Shown piece after piece: positions 1 to 9,111 of a stretch of DNA of 46,973 nucleotides (positions within the stretch are counted from its first letter, which is position 1; each line of letters opens with the position of its first letter). This DNA is from Cyclobacteriaceae bacterium (lineage in GTDB: Bacteria; Bacteroidota; Bacteroidia; Cytophagales; Cyclobacteriaceae), in the NCBI GenBank assembly GCA_020436085.1, contig JAGQYM010000036.1, positions 1-46,973 of the forward strand. Direction: 5' to 3'. The position numbers and the translations under genes were made by a program. The notes beneath the pieces were generated by a model. That model had not been told where the DNA came from, ran no database searches, and saw only the letters and a program-made list of their open reading frames with translations.

Positions 1-2540
1 ATTTGATGCAACGGTATGAGAAGGATGCGGATGCGGTTGGTGAAAAGAGAGCGAATCAGAGGTTGGTCTGGAATACTATTCGGTATTTCAGGTTGGGGAT
101 TTTGTTGAGGCGATCTTTGAACATAGAAATTAAACCGATTGATATGCTGTCAAATTATTTCAAAGTAATGCACCGCCATCTGATGAGACACAAACTTCAG
201 TCAGCCATTAATTTACTTGGGCTTACGGTTGGGATTGCATTCGCCCTATTTTCAGGCATCTATATCGCCAAGGAACTAACCGTCAACTCCGATCTGAAAG
301 ACGTTGAACGGATTTATCTTATGGAGAGTCGCGGCAATTCTATTGTGAAGAATGCTGAGTTCTTTGTTCCATCACTTCTGGCCCCAGAAGCAAAAGAACA
401 ATATCCTCAGATGGTGGAAGAGTTCTATAGGTTCTTTGACCGTGAAATCACAGTTTCAAAAGAGGACAAACACTTCAGAATTCAAAGCATGGTCGGTGAC
501 TCAACCTTCTTACAAATTTTTGGATTTGAAGTGATTTATGGAGACGCTCAAACCGCACTTACCCGACCCAACTCAATAGTCATCACCGAAAAAGTTGCCC
601 AGCAATTCTTCAATCGCCCTGATGTAACAGGTCAAACACTTACCATTCATACCGAACGTAGCGGCCTCAAAGAATTTGAAGTAACAGCTGTCATCAAAAC
701 ACCAGCACCTAAAAACGTAGTTTCCGATCTGGCAAACATGAACGCGCAGATTTTTCTTCCTTTAGACAATAGCACCGACTTCTCAATACCAATGCTTAAT
801 GGCTGGTTCACCAATATCATCACCTATGTGAAGCTCACTTCAAACTGTGATTCAACTCAGGCACAGCAGATGTTTAATCAACTTCTGCAAACTGACGCAC
901 CAAAAGATGTAAGTGAAAGTATGACCGTGGGGATGAATTCTGTAAACACCTACTACCAAATCGCAAATCATTCAGCTGTCCAAAAATTGCTAGCCTCCTT
1001 ATCTGCAATCGTTGGCCTGATCCTTTTACTTGCAATCGCCAATTTTATCAATTTATCTATCGCCAATTCTTTTTCACGATTGAAGGAAATTGGTTTGCGA
1101 CAAGCTATTGGAGGTGTGAGAAGTCAAATTAAACTTCAATTTCTCTTTGAATCTTCAGCGCTAACGATATGCTGTGGCTTGCTTGCAATTGTACTCTACG
1201 AAATGGCTCGTGGATATGGCGGAAGCATGCTAAATGTCAGCATGCCAGCCTTTCACAACATAGCCCTCAAAGGATGGTCGCTATTCCTGATAGGATTACT
1301 ACTAGTCGGTCTGCTTGCCGGTGCTTATCCGGCCCTCTACCTTTCTTCGAATAATGTAGTGGAATCTCTAAAAAAGAAACTTGGTTCGTTAGGAGGTACC
1401 ATTGGATTCACAAAGGGCGTTATCAGCGTCCAATTCGTGATCACGTTCTTTGTGACCGTCTCGGCTGTTGTCATCAACCGACAGGTTGACTATTTCTTGA
1501 AAACTGACTTGGGCTACAATAAAGAACACATCATCACAGTATCCTCAACTCCCAGACTTTGGAATGCCGAAGGATTTGCGAGAATGGAGACAGCAAAATC
1601 AGAGTTTAGGAATGTTCCGGAAATTGAAGCTGTTTGTCTCTCTTGGGGAACGCCTAATTGGAATTTTAGTCCTTATGATATCCGGATCAGTCCGAAGGGC
1701 GACCCTAATGAACAAATTATAATTGTTGCTGGCTCTGGAGATGACAATTATGCCAATGTATTCGGAATAGGTTTGATCGAGGGAAATTTCTTTAATAAAA
1801 AAGGTGATGGGTATTCACCCGGTACCAATGAAGTAGTCCTCAATCAAACAGCAAAAAAAATACTAGGATATGAATTAGGAGACGTGATCACATTTTTCAA
1901 TAATCAATATACAGTCGTGGGTGTAGTGGAAGATTTTCATTTTGAATCCCTGCAAGAGAAAATAAAACCTGTTGTTATCCTAAACAATAAAGATTTCGGA
2001 GCATTTAGACATTTCTCGTTTAAGATGAACGGAGAAAGCCCTGCAAAATCTATTCAAGCCCTCGAATCTTCCTGGAAGAAAATTTTTCCTGGTGAACCAT
2101 TCGTTTTTTCATTCGCTGAAGATCGGCTAAAAACCGCATATAAGAGTGAACTTCAACTACAGAAGTCTGCAACACTAGCGACTGTTCTTACATCAATTAT
2201 CGTAGTCACTGGAATTCTTGGATTAGTGTCGCTAAGTCTGGCACGGAGGACGAAAGAGATTGGTATTAGAAGAGTGCTGGGAGCTACTGCGACCGATATT
2301 CAAATGTTGGTGACAAAAGAATATCTTCCTATCATCTCTATTGCCTTTTTTATCAGCATACCCCTTGCCTACTGGTTCATGACTCAGTGGCTTAACAGCT
2401 TCGCCTATCGAATTGAACTCACAGAATGGATGCTTTTCATTCCAACTCTCCTGCTGATTCTTGTTACACTAGCGATTATTCTTATTAAATCGTTTAAATC
2501 TGCGTTAGTCAATCCAGTACAAACCTTGAAGTCAGAATAA
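1..2540 (+). CDS. ABC transporter permease, MacB/FtsX type with prefix domain (5' truncated by window)
   Basis: An inner-membrane permease of the MacB/FtsX superfamily, which usually couples ATP hydrolysis by a separate ATPase to extracytoplasmic work such as efflux or lipoprotein handling. The first bases read in frame as the end of a D codon, then L-M-Q-R-Y-E-K. This matches the end of the E-G-D-L motif of the permease prefix domain seen in the next gene, so the true start lies upstream and about 30 residues are missing. The visible 845 residues show the prefix remnant (about 1-45), a first TM helix (about 65-90), a periplasmic MacB-PCD domain (about 90-320), three TMs (about 330-455), a second PCD domain and three C-terminal TMs. 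The two FtsX cores carry R-L-K-E-I-G-L-R and R-R-T-K-E-I-G-I-R. No ATPase is adjacent. The family is clear, the substrate unknown. Confidence 0.9.
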   Translation, partial: LMQRYEKDADAVGEKRANQRLVWNTIRYFRLGILLRRSLNIEIKPIDMLSNYFKVMHRHLMRHKLQSAINLLGLTVGIAFALFSGIYIAKELTVNSDLKDVERIYLMESRGNSIVKNAEFFVPSLLAPEAKEQYPQMVEEFYRFFDREITVSKEDKHFRIQSMVGDSTFLQIFGFEVIYGDAQTALTRPNSIVITEKVAQQFFNRPDVTGQTLTIHTERSGLKEFEVTAVIKTPAPKNVVSDLANMNAQIFLPLDNSTDFSIPMLNGWFTNIITYVKLTSNCDSTQAQQMFNQLLQTDAPKDVSESMTVGMNSVNTYYQIANHSAVQKLLASLSAIVGLILLLAIANFINLSIANSFSRLKEIGLRQAIGGVRSQIKLQFLFESSALTICCGLLAIVLYEMARGYGGSMLNVSMPAFHNIALKGWSLFLIGLLLVGLLAGAYPALYLSSNNVVESLKKKLGSLGGTIGFTKGVISVQFVITFFVTVSAVVINRQVDYFLKTDLGYNKEHIITVSSTPRLWNAEGFARMETAKSEFRNVPEIEAVCLSWGTPNWNFSPYDIRISPKGDPNEQIIIVAGSGDDNYANVFGIGLIEGNFFNKKGDGYSPGTNEVVLNQTAKKILGYELGDVITFFNNQYTVVGVVEDFHFESLQEKIKPVVILNNKDFGAFRHFSFKMNGESPAKSIQALESSWKKIFPGEPFVFSFAEDRLKTAYKSELQLQKSATLATVLTSIIVVTGILGLVSLSLARRTKEIGIRRVLGATATDIQMLVTKEYLPIISIAFFISIPLAYWFMTQWLNSFAYRIELTEWMLFIPTLLLILVTLAIILIKSFKSALVNPVQTLKSE

Positions 2541-2661
2541 CCATTTCTTACTAAATAGTAGAACAAATGGTAGCTTTCCTCGTATAACCTCTACAAATTA
2601 GTAACTAATCCGAGGAAAATGAGCAACCTAAAGCGCCCAGCCTTCGTCCAATACCATAAGA

Positions 2662-5232
2662 ATGAAGGTAATCAAGCCCCCAGCACTGGCACAAAAGATT
2701 CTGTTTGCCTTTCTGCGTCTAGATTTGGCGGAGGAGGTAGAGGGCGATCTCAATGAAAATTTTTATCAAAACGCTAAGCTCTCCGGTCCGCTACGAGCAA
2801 AACTCACTTACTGGTACCAGGTGATCAACTACATTAGGCCATTTGCCATTCGTAAATCCAAATACTTCAACCCCTTCCCCATGTTTCGTCACAATCTCTT
2901 GATTTCCTTCCGCAACTTCAGTCGCAACAAAACCACTTTTACCATCAACCTAATTGGCCTTTCAACCGGCCTGGCGTGCGCTCTCTTTATTTACCTATGG
3001 GTAGCCGATGAACTGAATATGGACAAATTCCATAAGAACGGAGACCGCTTGATGCAAGTAATGCAACGCATGGAAAATGCTGGCGGAGTTGGAGTGGTAC
3101 AATCAACACCGTGGCTTCTTGCTGAGACGCTGAAGAACGAATTTCCAGAAGTGGAATACAGTGCAGTCGCTACACCTACTGACTGGTTCGAAGACTTTAC
3201 ACTCTCTATTGACGACAAAGCCATCAAAGCAACAGGACAATATGCCAGTCAGGATTATTTCTCAATTTTTAGTTATCCATTGCTAGAGGGCAATCCCGGT
3301 TCGCTGTTAATCGATAACAACTCCATGGTGATCACCAAAGCGCTCGCGTTGAAACTATTTAACACAGAAAATGCAATCGGTAAAACAGTTGAGTTTCAAC
3401 ACGAAAAAGAATTTAAGATCACAGGCGTTCTTGATGACATTCCCAACAATTCATCAGTCCAGTTTGATTTTGTGATGCCCATTCAAATCATGATTGACCA
3501 ATTTCCCCAGGTGACCTCGTGGAAAAATTCCGGACCAAACACCTTCGTGCTGCTAAAAGAAGGAGCTATTATTGCCTCTGTGGATCCGAAAATAGAGGGG
3601 ATCATCAAAGCAAAGTCCGATGATACACACCGTACAATCTTTCTCAAGCGCTATCAGGACACTTACCTATACGATCACTACGAAGCCGGAGTACAATCAG
3701 GGGGCAGGATAGAATACGTTCGACTATTCACTCTCATAGCCATTTTCATACTCATCATTGCCTGCATCAATTTTATGAACCTGGCTACTGCTGAGGCCAC
3801 AAAGCGGGCCAAAGAAGTTGGAGTAAAAAAATCAATTGGCGCCAGCCGTCCAGCTTTGATCAGCCAATATCTTTCAGAATCCTCAATCATCACATTTCTC
3901 GCAGTGATAATTGCAATTGGGCTCACCTACATTTTGTTGCCGCAATTTAATCTGATCACCGGGAAGACCCTTGCATTGCATTTTGACAAAACACTTGGGT
4001 TATCACTTGCTTGCCTTACGCTGATGACAGGTATTCTCGCAGGCAGCTACCCCGCTTTTTTCCTCTCCTCTTTCAAACCCGCCCAAATTCTGAAAGGGAA
4101 AATTACAAACAGCACTGGCGAAGTGTGGACGCGCAAAGGTTTGGTGGTATTTCAATTTATTCTCTCCATCGTTTTCATCGTAGCGGTCGTTATCGTTTAT
4201 CAACAAGTTGACTTTATTCAAAATAAAAACCTGGGATACAACAAAGACAATGTAATCTACTTTGAAATTGAAGGTGAAATCAAAAACAACACACAGACTT
4301 TTATCGATGAGTTGAACAAAATCCCTGGCGTGGTGAAAGCCACAAGCATGGGACAAAGTATGGTGGGCGGAGGTAACACAAGTGGAATTGAGTGGGAAGG
4401 AAAAGATCCTTCCGAGCGGGTTTCATTTGCTTACCGACCTGTCAATCATGACGCCATGGAAATGCTAGGTTTGAAATTACGCGAGGGAAGATTCTTTTCA
4501 AGAGACTTCAACGACACCTTATCTGTGATTTTAAATGAGGCGGCTGTTGAAACAATGGGGATGGCTGAACCTGTTGGCAAGACAATACAATTTGGTCCGT
4601 ATAAATGTCCTATCATCGGAGTAATTGAAGATTTCCACTTTGAATCTCTGCACACCGATGTTAAGCCGATGTTCTTTATCCTGGCACCGCAACATGCCCG
4701 AAAGATCATGGTAAAAATTGAAAAAGGAAGCGAACGCGAAACATTGGCCAGACTGCAAAATGTGTATAGCGATTTCAATCCCGGCTTTGCCTTCGATTTT
4801 ACTTTTCTTGATCAGGATTATCAAGAGCAATACAAATCCGAACTGAGGGTTTCCATGCTATCCAGATACTTTGCCGGTCTGGCCATCGTCATCTCCTGCC
4901 TCGGCCTTTTTGGTCTGACTACCTTTACCACGGAGCGAAGAAGAAAGGAGATTGGTATTCGTAAGGTGATGGGCTCCACGGAGTGGCAAATTGTTCAACT
5001 TCTTTCCATGGACTTTACCAGGATTGTACTCATCGCGATGTTCGTGGCGCTTCCTGTCAGCTACTTCCTTGCCAAAGACTGGCTCAGCGGCTTTGCTTAT
5101 CACATCAATCTTGATTTGGTGTACTTTGCGGGTGCAGGCCTGATTGTGCTGGCAATTACCTGGCTTACGGTAAGTTCACAAGCATTCAAAGCTTCGAGAA
5201 TCAACCCCGCTTCGTGCCTGAAAGATGAGTAA
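2662..5232 (+). CDS. ABC transporter permease, MacB/FtsX type with N-terminal prefix domain
   Basis: A paralogue of the preceding gene, 856 residues and apparently complete. Residues 1-75 form the permease prefix domain (P-P-A-L-A-Q at the start, E-E-V-E-G-D-L near residue 28). Then come a TM (about 95-117), a MacB-PCD periplasmic domain, three TMs with T-K-R-A-K-E-V-G-V-K-K in the first FtsX core, a second PCD domain and a final three-TM FtsX core with R-R-R-K-E-I-G-I-R-K-V-M-G. ATG at 2662 is chosen because the prefix domain starts there and an in-frame stop lies about 30 bases upstream. It follows the first permease by 121 bp, so the two may be co-transcribed. As in many Bacteroidota tandem permease arrays, no ATPase is adjacent. 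Both may serve a distant ATPase or form a heterodimer. Substrate unknown. Confidence 0.92.
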   Translation: MKVIKPPALAQKILFAFLRLDLAEEVEGDLNENFYQNAKLSGPLRAKLTYWYQVINYIRPFAIRKSKYFNPFPMFRHNLLISFRNFSRNKTTFTINLIGLSTGLACALFIYLWVADELNMDKFHKNGDRLMQVMQRMENAGGVGVVQSTPWLLAETLKNEFPEVEYSAVATPTDWFEDFTLSIDDKAIKATGQYASQDYFSIFSYPLLEGNPGSLLIDNNSMVITKALALKLFNTENAIGKTVEFQHEKEFKITGVLDDIPNNSSVQFDFVMPIQIMIDQFPQVTSWKNSGPNTFVLLKEGAIIASVDPKIEGIIKAKSDDTHRTIFLKRYQDTYLYDHYEAGVQSGGRIEYVRLFTLIAIFILIIACINFMNLATAEATKRAKEVGVKKSIGASRPALISQYLSESSIITFLAVIIAIGLTYILLPQFNLITGKTLALHFDKTLGLSLACLTLMTGILAGSYPAFFLSSFKPAQILKGKITNSTGEVWTRKGLVVFQFILSIVFIVAVVIVYQQVDFIQNKNLGYNKDNVIYFEIEGEIKNNTQTFIDELNKIPGVVKATSMGQSMVGGGNTSGIEWEGKDPSERVSFAYRPVNHDAMEMLGLKLREGRFFSRDFNDTLSVILNEAAVETMGMAEPVGKTIQFGPYKCPIIGVIEDFHFESLHTDVKPMFFILAPQHARKIMVKIEKGSERETLARLQNVYSDFNPGFAFDFTFLDQDYQEQYKSELRVSMLSRYFAGLAIVISCLGLFGLTTFTTERRRKEIGIRKVMGSTEWQIVQLLSMDFTRIVLIAMFVALPVSYFLAKDWLSGFAYHINLDLVYFAGAGLIVLAITWLTVSSQAFKASRINPASCLKDE

Positions 5233-5240
5233 ATTCGGCA

Positions 5241-6089
5241 ATGAAAAGAGCTGAATTTCTAAAGGTTGGGCTGGCACTTTCGCTTGCGCCAATTCTTCCT
5301 CATCAAAGTAGTGTAGCCAAGATAAAAGACTCCATTCGATTGTTAAGGCATGCGACCCTGGTAATAAATCTGGGTGGTGTTAGATTTCTGGTTGACCCAA
5401 TGTTATCGCCAAAGGGTGCGATGGATCCTGTTCAAAATGCAGGGAATACTGAGAGAATTCCGTTGGTCGACTTACCTATAAGCGATCAGGAGCTTTCAAA
5501 TATTCTTGAACATGTGGATGCCGTCCTTATTACCCACACACATCGCGATCATTGGGATGCAGTCGCTCAAAACTCAATTGAAAAATCAAAACCAATTTTT
5601 TGTCAACCTTCGGACCTGAGCAAAATAAAAGAAATCGGATTTAAAAACGTCACCGACATTTCCGACAAACTCGAGTTTCAGGGAATCAGGATTAATCGCA
5701 CGGGTGGCAAACATGGTACTGGGGACATCGGCCAGCGCATGGGAGACGTGTCAGGATTTGTGTTGACAAAAGGTAACAGCCGGGTCTACATCGCTGGAGA
5801 TACGATCTGGTGTGACGAAGTAAAAAATGCGCTCGATCAGTACAAGCCAACATACACCATAGTGAACGCAGGCGGAGCTCAATTCAATGCGGGTGATCCC
5901 ATCACAATGACCGATTTGGATATCATTGAAGTAGCAAATGCACATACCAAAGGAAAGCTGGCAGCTGTTCACATGAACACAGTCAACCATTGCATTGTAA
6001 CCCGAGCTATTCTAAGAGAAAGATTAGCTGCAAAAAGTCTTTCGAATAGAGTTTACATCCCCGAAGACGGGGAGCAATTCAACATTTAG
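5241..6089 (+). CDS. exported MBL-fold metallo-hydrolase (UlaG-like)
   Basis: A metallo-beta-lactamase-fold hydrolase of 282 residues, resembling the UlaG/YtnP-like single-domain branch. The zinc motif H99-T-H-R-D-H104 follows a beta strand (D-A-V-L-I). Downstream are Y-I-A-G-D-T, which should supply the bridging aspartate, and A-A-V-H-M-N-T-V-N-H near the C-terminus with further histidines. The N-terminus (M-K-R-A-E-F-L-K-V-G-L-A-L-S-L-A-P) is hydrophobic with a basic start and may be a signal peptide, which would place the enzyme in the periplasm; there is no lipobox. The start lies 8 bp after the permease stop, so it is probably read from the same transcript. The substrate cannot be told from sequence; UlaG relatives act on lactones or phosphodiesters. 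Confidence 0.82.
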   Translation: MKRAEFLKVGLALSLAPILPHQSSVAKIKDSIRLLRHATLVINLGGVRFLVDPMLSPKGAMDPVQNAGNTERIPLVDLPISDQELSNILEHVDAVLITHTHRDHWDAVAQNSIEKSKPIFCQPSDLSKIKEIGFKNVTDISDKLEFQGIRINRTGGKHGTGDIGQRMGDVSGFVLTKGNSRVYIAGDTIWCDEVKNALDQYKPTYTIVNAGGAQFNAGDPITMTDLDIIEVANAHTKGKLAAVHMNTVNHCIVTRAILRERLAAKSLSNRVYIPEDGEQFNI

Positions 6090-6123
6090 CAATTTTGGAG
6101 AGGGCAGAACTTCAATCTGTCTG

Positions 6124-6131
6124 TACTTTTG
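6124..6131 (+). promoter_or_regulatory. Bacteroidota -7 box TACTTTTG
   Basis: TACTTTTG matches the Bacteroidota sigma-A -7 consensus TAnnTTTG exactly and lies 16 bp before the ATG at 6148. No TTTG element is found 19-20 bp upstream, so the call rests on the -7 box and its position alone. Confidence 0.4.
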
Positions 6132-6147
6132 TTACAAAGAATGAAGT

Positions 6148-6735
6148 ATGGAAAAAATAAACTCGATTGACGGGTACATCGAAAGTTCAACAAGAAAAGA
6201 GGAACTCACTCGCTTGAGGCAAATTCTGCTCGATTGCGATCTGACCGAAGAAATAAAATGGGGCGCACCAGCCTATACATTTCAAGGAAAAAACGTTGCG
6301 GGACTTGCCGCATTCAAGAGTTACGCTGGACTTTGGTTTCATCAAGGTGCTCTTTTAAAGGACAAAGAAAAAAAATTAATCAACGCACAAGAAGGAAAGA
6401 CGAAAGCGCTGAGGCAGTGGCGCTTTACTTCAGCAAGGGAAATCCAACCACGATTAGTCAAAGCATATGTGAAGGAAGCTATTCAGCTTGTGAAAGACGG
6501 GCGATCCATTAAACCTGTTGCAAAGAAAAAAATAGTTCTACCTGCAGAACTTGCCAGCGCGCTGAAGGTCAAAAAAGTGGCTACCAACTTTCAAGGTCTG
6601 ACGCCCTTCAAACAGCGGGAATACGTAGAATATATTACAGAGGCAGCAAGACCAGAAACCAGACAAAAGAGGGTGGAGAAAATTGTGCCCATGATCCTAA
6701 AGGGGATGGGTCTTAATGATAAATACCGGAGCTAA
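6148..6735 (+). CDS. YdeI/OmpD-associated family protein (DUF1801 domain)
   Basis: A cytoplasmic protein of 195 residues in the YdeI/OmpD-associated family. Residues about 10-115 form a DUF1801 domain with the typical E-I-K-W-G-A-P-A-Y and G-L-W-F-H-Q-G segments. The C-terminal part (about 130-190), with L-T-P-F-K-Q-R-E-Y-V-E-Y and R-P-E-T-R-Q-K-R, matches the OmdA/YdeI helical domain. No enzymatic role is established for the family; some members are linked to peptide resistance or iron-sulphur-related phenotypes. It has its own -7 box at 6124-6131 and stands alone between the hydrolase and a membrane sensor. The family call is firm, the function open. Confidence 0.85.
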   Translation: MEKINSIDGYIESSTRKEELTRLRQILLDCDLTEEIKWGAPAYTFQGKNVAGLAAFKSYAGLWFHQGALLKDKEKKLINAQEGKTKALRQWRFTSAREIQPRLVKAYVKEAIQLVKDGRSIKPVAKKKIVLPAELASALKVKKVATNFQGLTPFKQREYVEYITEAARPETRQKRVEKIVPMILKGMGLNDKYRS

Positions 6736-6760
6736 ACTCTCTGACCCTTCTCGTTTTTCG

Positions 6761-6768
6761 TATCTTCG
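6761..6768 (+). promoter_or_regulatory. possible -7 box TATCTTCG
   Basis: TATCTTCG matches TAnnTTTG at all but one constrained base and lies 30 bp before the ATG at 6799. No clear TTTG element is seen at the proper distance. Confidence 0.3.
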
Positions 6769-6798
6769 AATTGGCTGATTATTTAAAAATTATTTGAT

Positions 6799-7464
6799 AT
6801 GAAATGGATGTACGGAATACCCCAGAAGAAACGTGTGGCAATTTGGGCAACGCTTATCATGACCATTTTTTTTGCCATCAATTGGGTGGACAAAAACAAC
6901 GCAAACACCCTGGACTCAACTTTTGACTCGGTATACGAAGACCGCCTGTTGGTTGAAAGCTACATCTTCCTACTCTCGGAACATCTGTATCAGAAAAAGA
7001 TCACAATGTCAACCTGCGGAAGCTATATCGAGCAATCTGTACTTGCAGAAAAAATCAGTAATCACAACAAATCAATAAATGAACTGGTAGTTGCGTTTGG
7101 CAAGACGAAGCTGACCCGCGAAGAGTCTTCATATTTCGCTCAACTTAAAAACGGTTTGAAAGAGATTGAGACACTTGAGGAAGAGTTCATAACATCAAAA
7201 AGCGAGGAATCGAGGTTGCCGATTATGTCCCTGATGGAAGATCAGTTTGAAACCACCATTGGTGATCTTAATCAACTTTCCAAAATTCAGATTACTGAAG
7301 GGAAAGTACTGAAGGATCAATCCAAAAAAATACTGGCAGGCTCTACCCTCCTCACTCAATTTGAACTTGTAATCATAATTGGAATTGGCATTCTTATTCA
7401 AATCCTCATTTTCGCCTCACGAACATCAGTGCCTAAAAAGCCACAGAATTACCAGCTGAATTAG
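6799..7464 (+). CDS. membrane protein with four-helix-bundle MCP-like sensor domain
   Basis: An inner-membrane protein of 221 residues. It has a TM near residues 13-30, a helical extracytoplasmic region (about 35-185) resembling the 4HB_MCP ligand-binding bundle of chemoreceptors, and a second TM near 190-210. The tail is short and basic (S-R-T-S-V-P-K-K-P). Unlike a chemoreceptor it has no HAMP, signalling or kinase domain, so it is a sensor without an output module in the same chain. No chemotaxis or two-component gene is nearby. It may signal through a partner or have a structural role. The fold assignment rests on helix pattern and topology, not on strong motifs. Confidence 0.6.
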   Translation: MKWMYGIPQKKRVAIWATLIMTIFFAINWVDKNNANTLDSTFDSVYEDRLLVESYIFLLSEHLYQKKITMSTCGSYIEQSVLAEKISNHNKSINELVVAFGKTKLTREESSYFAQLKNGLKEIETLEEEFITSKSEESRLPIMSLMEDQFETTIGDLNQLSKIQITEGKVLKDQSKKILAGSTLLTQFELVIIIGIGILIQILIFASRTSVPKKPQNYQLN

Positions 7465-7465
7465 A

Positions 7466-7490
7466 CCAGGTTAAGCCTGGATTATTTTCT
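7466..7490 (+). terminator. weak hairpin with T-rich tail
   Basis: CCAGG (7466-7470) pairs with CCTGG (7476-7480) across a 5-base loop and is followed by ATTATTTTCT. It starts 2 bp after the sensor gene's stop. The five-pair stem is short, so termination would be modest. Confidence 0.4.
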
Positions 7491-7510
7491 TACCCAAATT
7501 TTGTCGTGCC

Positions 7511-7541
7511 TTTGGAGAGTTAGATTCCGTTGCTATTTTTG
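7511..7541 (+). promoter_or_regulatory. full Bacteroidota promoter TTTG-N19-TATTTTTG
   Basis: TTTG at 7511-7514 is followed after exactly 19 bases by TATTTTTG at 7534-7541. This fits the Bacteroidota sigma-A consensus TTTG-N19-20-TAnnTTTG. It is the best promoter in the window and drives the CbiX-like lipoprotein gene. A start codon upstream of about 7548 would lie before the transcript start, which supports ATG 7578 as the start of that gene. Confidence 0.72.
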
Positions 7542-7577
7542 TTATTTAGAATTAATCTAATTTTAAATCTTAATAAC

Positions 7578-8537
7578 ATGACTTTCAAGACGGTTTCGGC
7601 ATCGCTAGCGGCCCTCCTCCTTGTTGTGCCAATGGCAATCCTAACAAGCTGTGGATCAAAGGAAAAGACAAATGACAGCCTACTTGCCAATAGCGATCAG
7701 AAGATTGGTTTGTTGCTTGTAAACCACGGTTCGAGATCGGAGACCTGGCGAAACGCCCTCCTAACCCTTGAGAAAAACGTTACGGATTCGATCATGAAAG
7801 CCGGCTCCATCAAAGGCATTAAAACAGCTTTTATGGAATACACTGAGCCGTCAATAGCTACAAGAATGAAAGAGTTTGATGTTGAAGGATATAGTGACGT
7901 CATTATTGTACCAGTTTTCCTCACAGTTAGCCCACATACTTTCGAAGACATCCCAACCATTCTCGGGCAAAAGGAAGACCCACAATCACTGGAAATGCTG
8001 AAAATAGAAAGCATTGAAAGATACACGCCCACGGCTCGCGTCCACCTTACGCCAACATTAGACTTCACGGCTGTATTAAAAAAGAATGTCCTTCGCAGAG
8101 TAGCCGAACTATCTGAGAACCCGGAAAAAGAAGGCCTTGTACTGATTGGCTATGGGGACGAAGCTTACGAAAAAGAGTGGGGAGAGTTGTTTGCCAATGT
8201 TGGTGAATATGTAAAGGAAAATAAAGGCATCGGCCCACATTCATATGGATGGTGTGGACACATTGCTCATTATGATCCCAATTATACGACCATTGCGATC
8301 AATCAAGTTTTAGAGAAAAAAGAAAAGGCTATTGTCATTCCAGTGCTTGTTGCTCATGACGAAATGTTTCAAGTGAAAATAATCGGTGATGGTATTGCCA
8401 AAGTGGATAAGGCTGCAACGCGCGTAGCCTATCGCCCAGACGCCATCCTCCCCGATCCAGAAGTTGAAAAATGGGTAGTTGACATCTCGCTTCAATTTGC
8501 CAGCAAACTAAAACAAGACGTATTCGCTTCGAGGTAG
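7578..8537 (+). CDS. CbiX-like (sirohydrochlorin chelatase-family) lipoprotein
   Basis: A lipoprotein of 319 residues with signal peptide and lipobox L-T-S-C25, followed by a two-lobed chelatase fold of the CbiX/SirB/HemH type. The first lobe keeps both hallmark histidines: H50 in V-N-H-G-S-R and H120 in S-P-H-T-F-E-D-I-P. These bind metal and tetrapyrrole in cobalt- and ferrochelatases. The second lobe is degenerate (G-Y-G-D-E at the H-G-S position) but keeps A-H-D-E. Normal chelatases are cytoplasmic; this one should be anchored in the envelope. An in-frame TTG at 7530 overlaps the promoter and would spoil the signal peptide, so ATG 7578 is preferred. The next gene, a PepSY-associated membrane protein, follows after 1 bp, which suggests a joint role in metal or haem/cobalamin handling. 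That role is inferred. Confidence 0.75.
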   Translation: MTFKTVSASLAALLLVVPMAILTSCGSKEKTNDSLLANSDQKIGLLLVNHGSRSETWRNALLTLEKNVTDSIMKAGSIKGIKTAFMEYTEPSIATRMKEFDVEGYSDVIIVPVFLTVSPHTFEDIPTILGQKEDPQSLEMLKIESIERYTPTARVHLTPTLDFTAVLKKNVLRRVAELSENPEKEGLVLIGYGDEAYEKEWGELFANVGEYVKENKGIGPHSYGWCGHIAHYDPNYTTIAINQVLEKKEKAIVIPVLVAHDEMFQVKIIGDGIAKVDKAATRVAYRPDAILPDPEVEKWVVDISLQFASKLKQDVFASR

Positions 8538-8538
8538 G

Positions 8539-9111
8539 ATGAGCAATTTCTCGCTAAAAAAGATCCGAAGGCTTAACATCGTTACACATCGGGATCTGGG
8601 ATATTTTTTCTCTTCTTTAATTGTTGTCTACTGTTTGTCAGGCATTGCTCTCAATCACATCAATGATTGGAATCCCGACTTCATCATCACCAAGGACAGT
8701 GTGTCAATTGGGAGGACCTACACTCGTGAAGAAATATCGGATAAGACGATACTTGAGTTCTCCGGAATGGTGGGCCACGAAAGTTTTAAGGTGTACGACT
8801 TCCCGACCAAAGATCAAGTCAAGATTTATTATGATAACGCGTCCCTCCACGTGTATTTCAACAATGGAGTAGCGATCTATGAAAATGTATCGCGGAGACC
8901 TATCTTCTATCAATCCAATATTTTACACCGCAACAATATCAAAGGTTGGCGTTGGTTTTCGGATGTTTTTGCATTCATCCTTATCGTTATCAACGTTACG
9001 GGGGTATTCATCTTAAAAGGAAAGCACGGAGTTCTTGGCAGAGGTAAGTGGCTGATCGCAGCTGGCGCATTGCCACCCATCATTGCGCTTGTTCTCAGTG
9101 AATTTATTTAA
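8539..9111 (+). CDS. PepSY-associated transmembrane protein
   Basis: An inner-membrane protein of 190 residues with the PepSY-associated TM layout. A first TM (about 22-42, containing G-I-A-L-N-H) precedes an extracytoplasmic PepSY-like domain (about 45-125). A second TM (about 135-160) is entered through H-R-N-N-I-K-G-W-R-W-F-S-D, and a third lies near the C-terminus. The histidines and tryptophans at the membrane borders are typical of this group, some of which act as ferric reductases or accompany siderophore and haem receptors. It starts 1 bp after the CbiX-like lipoprotein gene, so the two are one transcription unit. Its end overlaps the convergent SGNH hydrolase gene by 8 bp. A role in metal or tetrapyrrole handling is inferred from the pairing. 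Confidence 0.78.
   Translation: MSNFSLKKIRRLNIVTHRDLGYFFSSLIVVYCLSGIALNHINDWNPDFIITKDSVSIGRTYTREEISDKTILEFSGMVGHESFKVYDFPTKDQVKIYYDNASLHVYFNNGVAIYENVSRRPIFYQSNILHRNNIKGWRWFSDVFAFILIVINVTGVFILKGKHGVLGRGKWLIAAGALPPIIALVLSEFI

Noticed and set aside
2619-2750. A 43-codon ATG frame with a good purine-rich site (CGAGGA) before the second permease gene
   Set aside because: It has no family likeness, overlaps the conserved prefix domain of the permease in another frame, and is rich in residues expected from an out-of-frame read.
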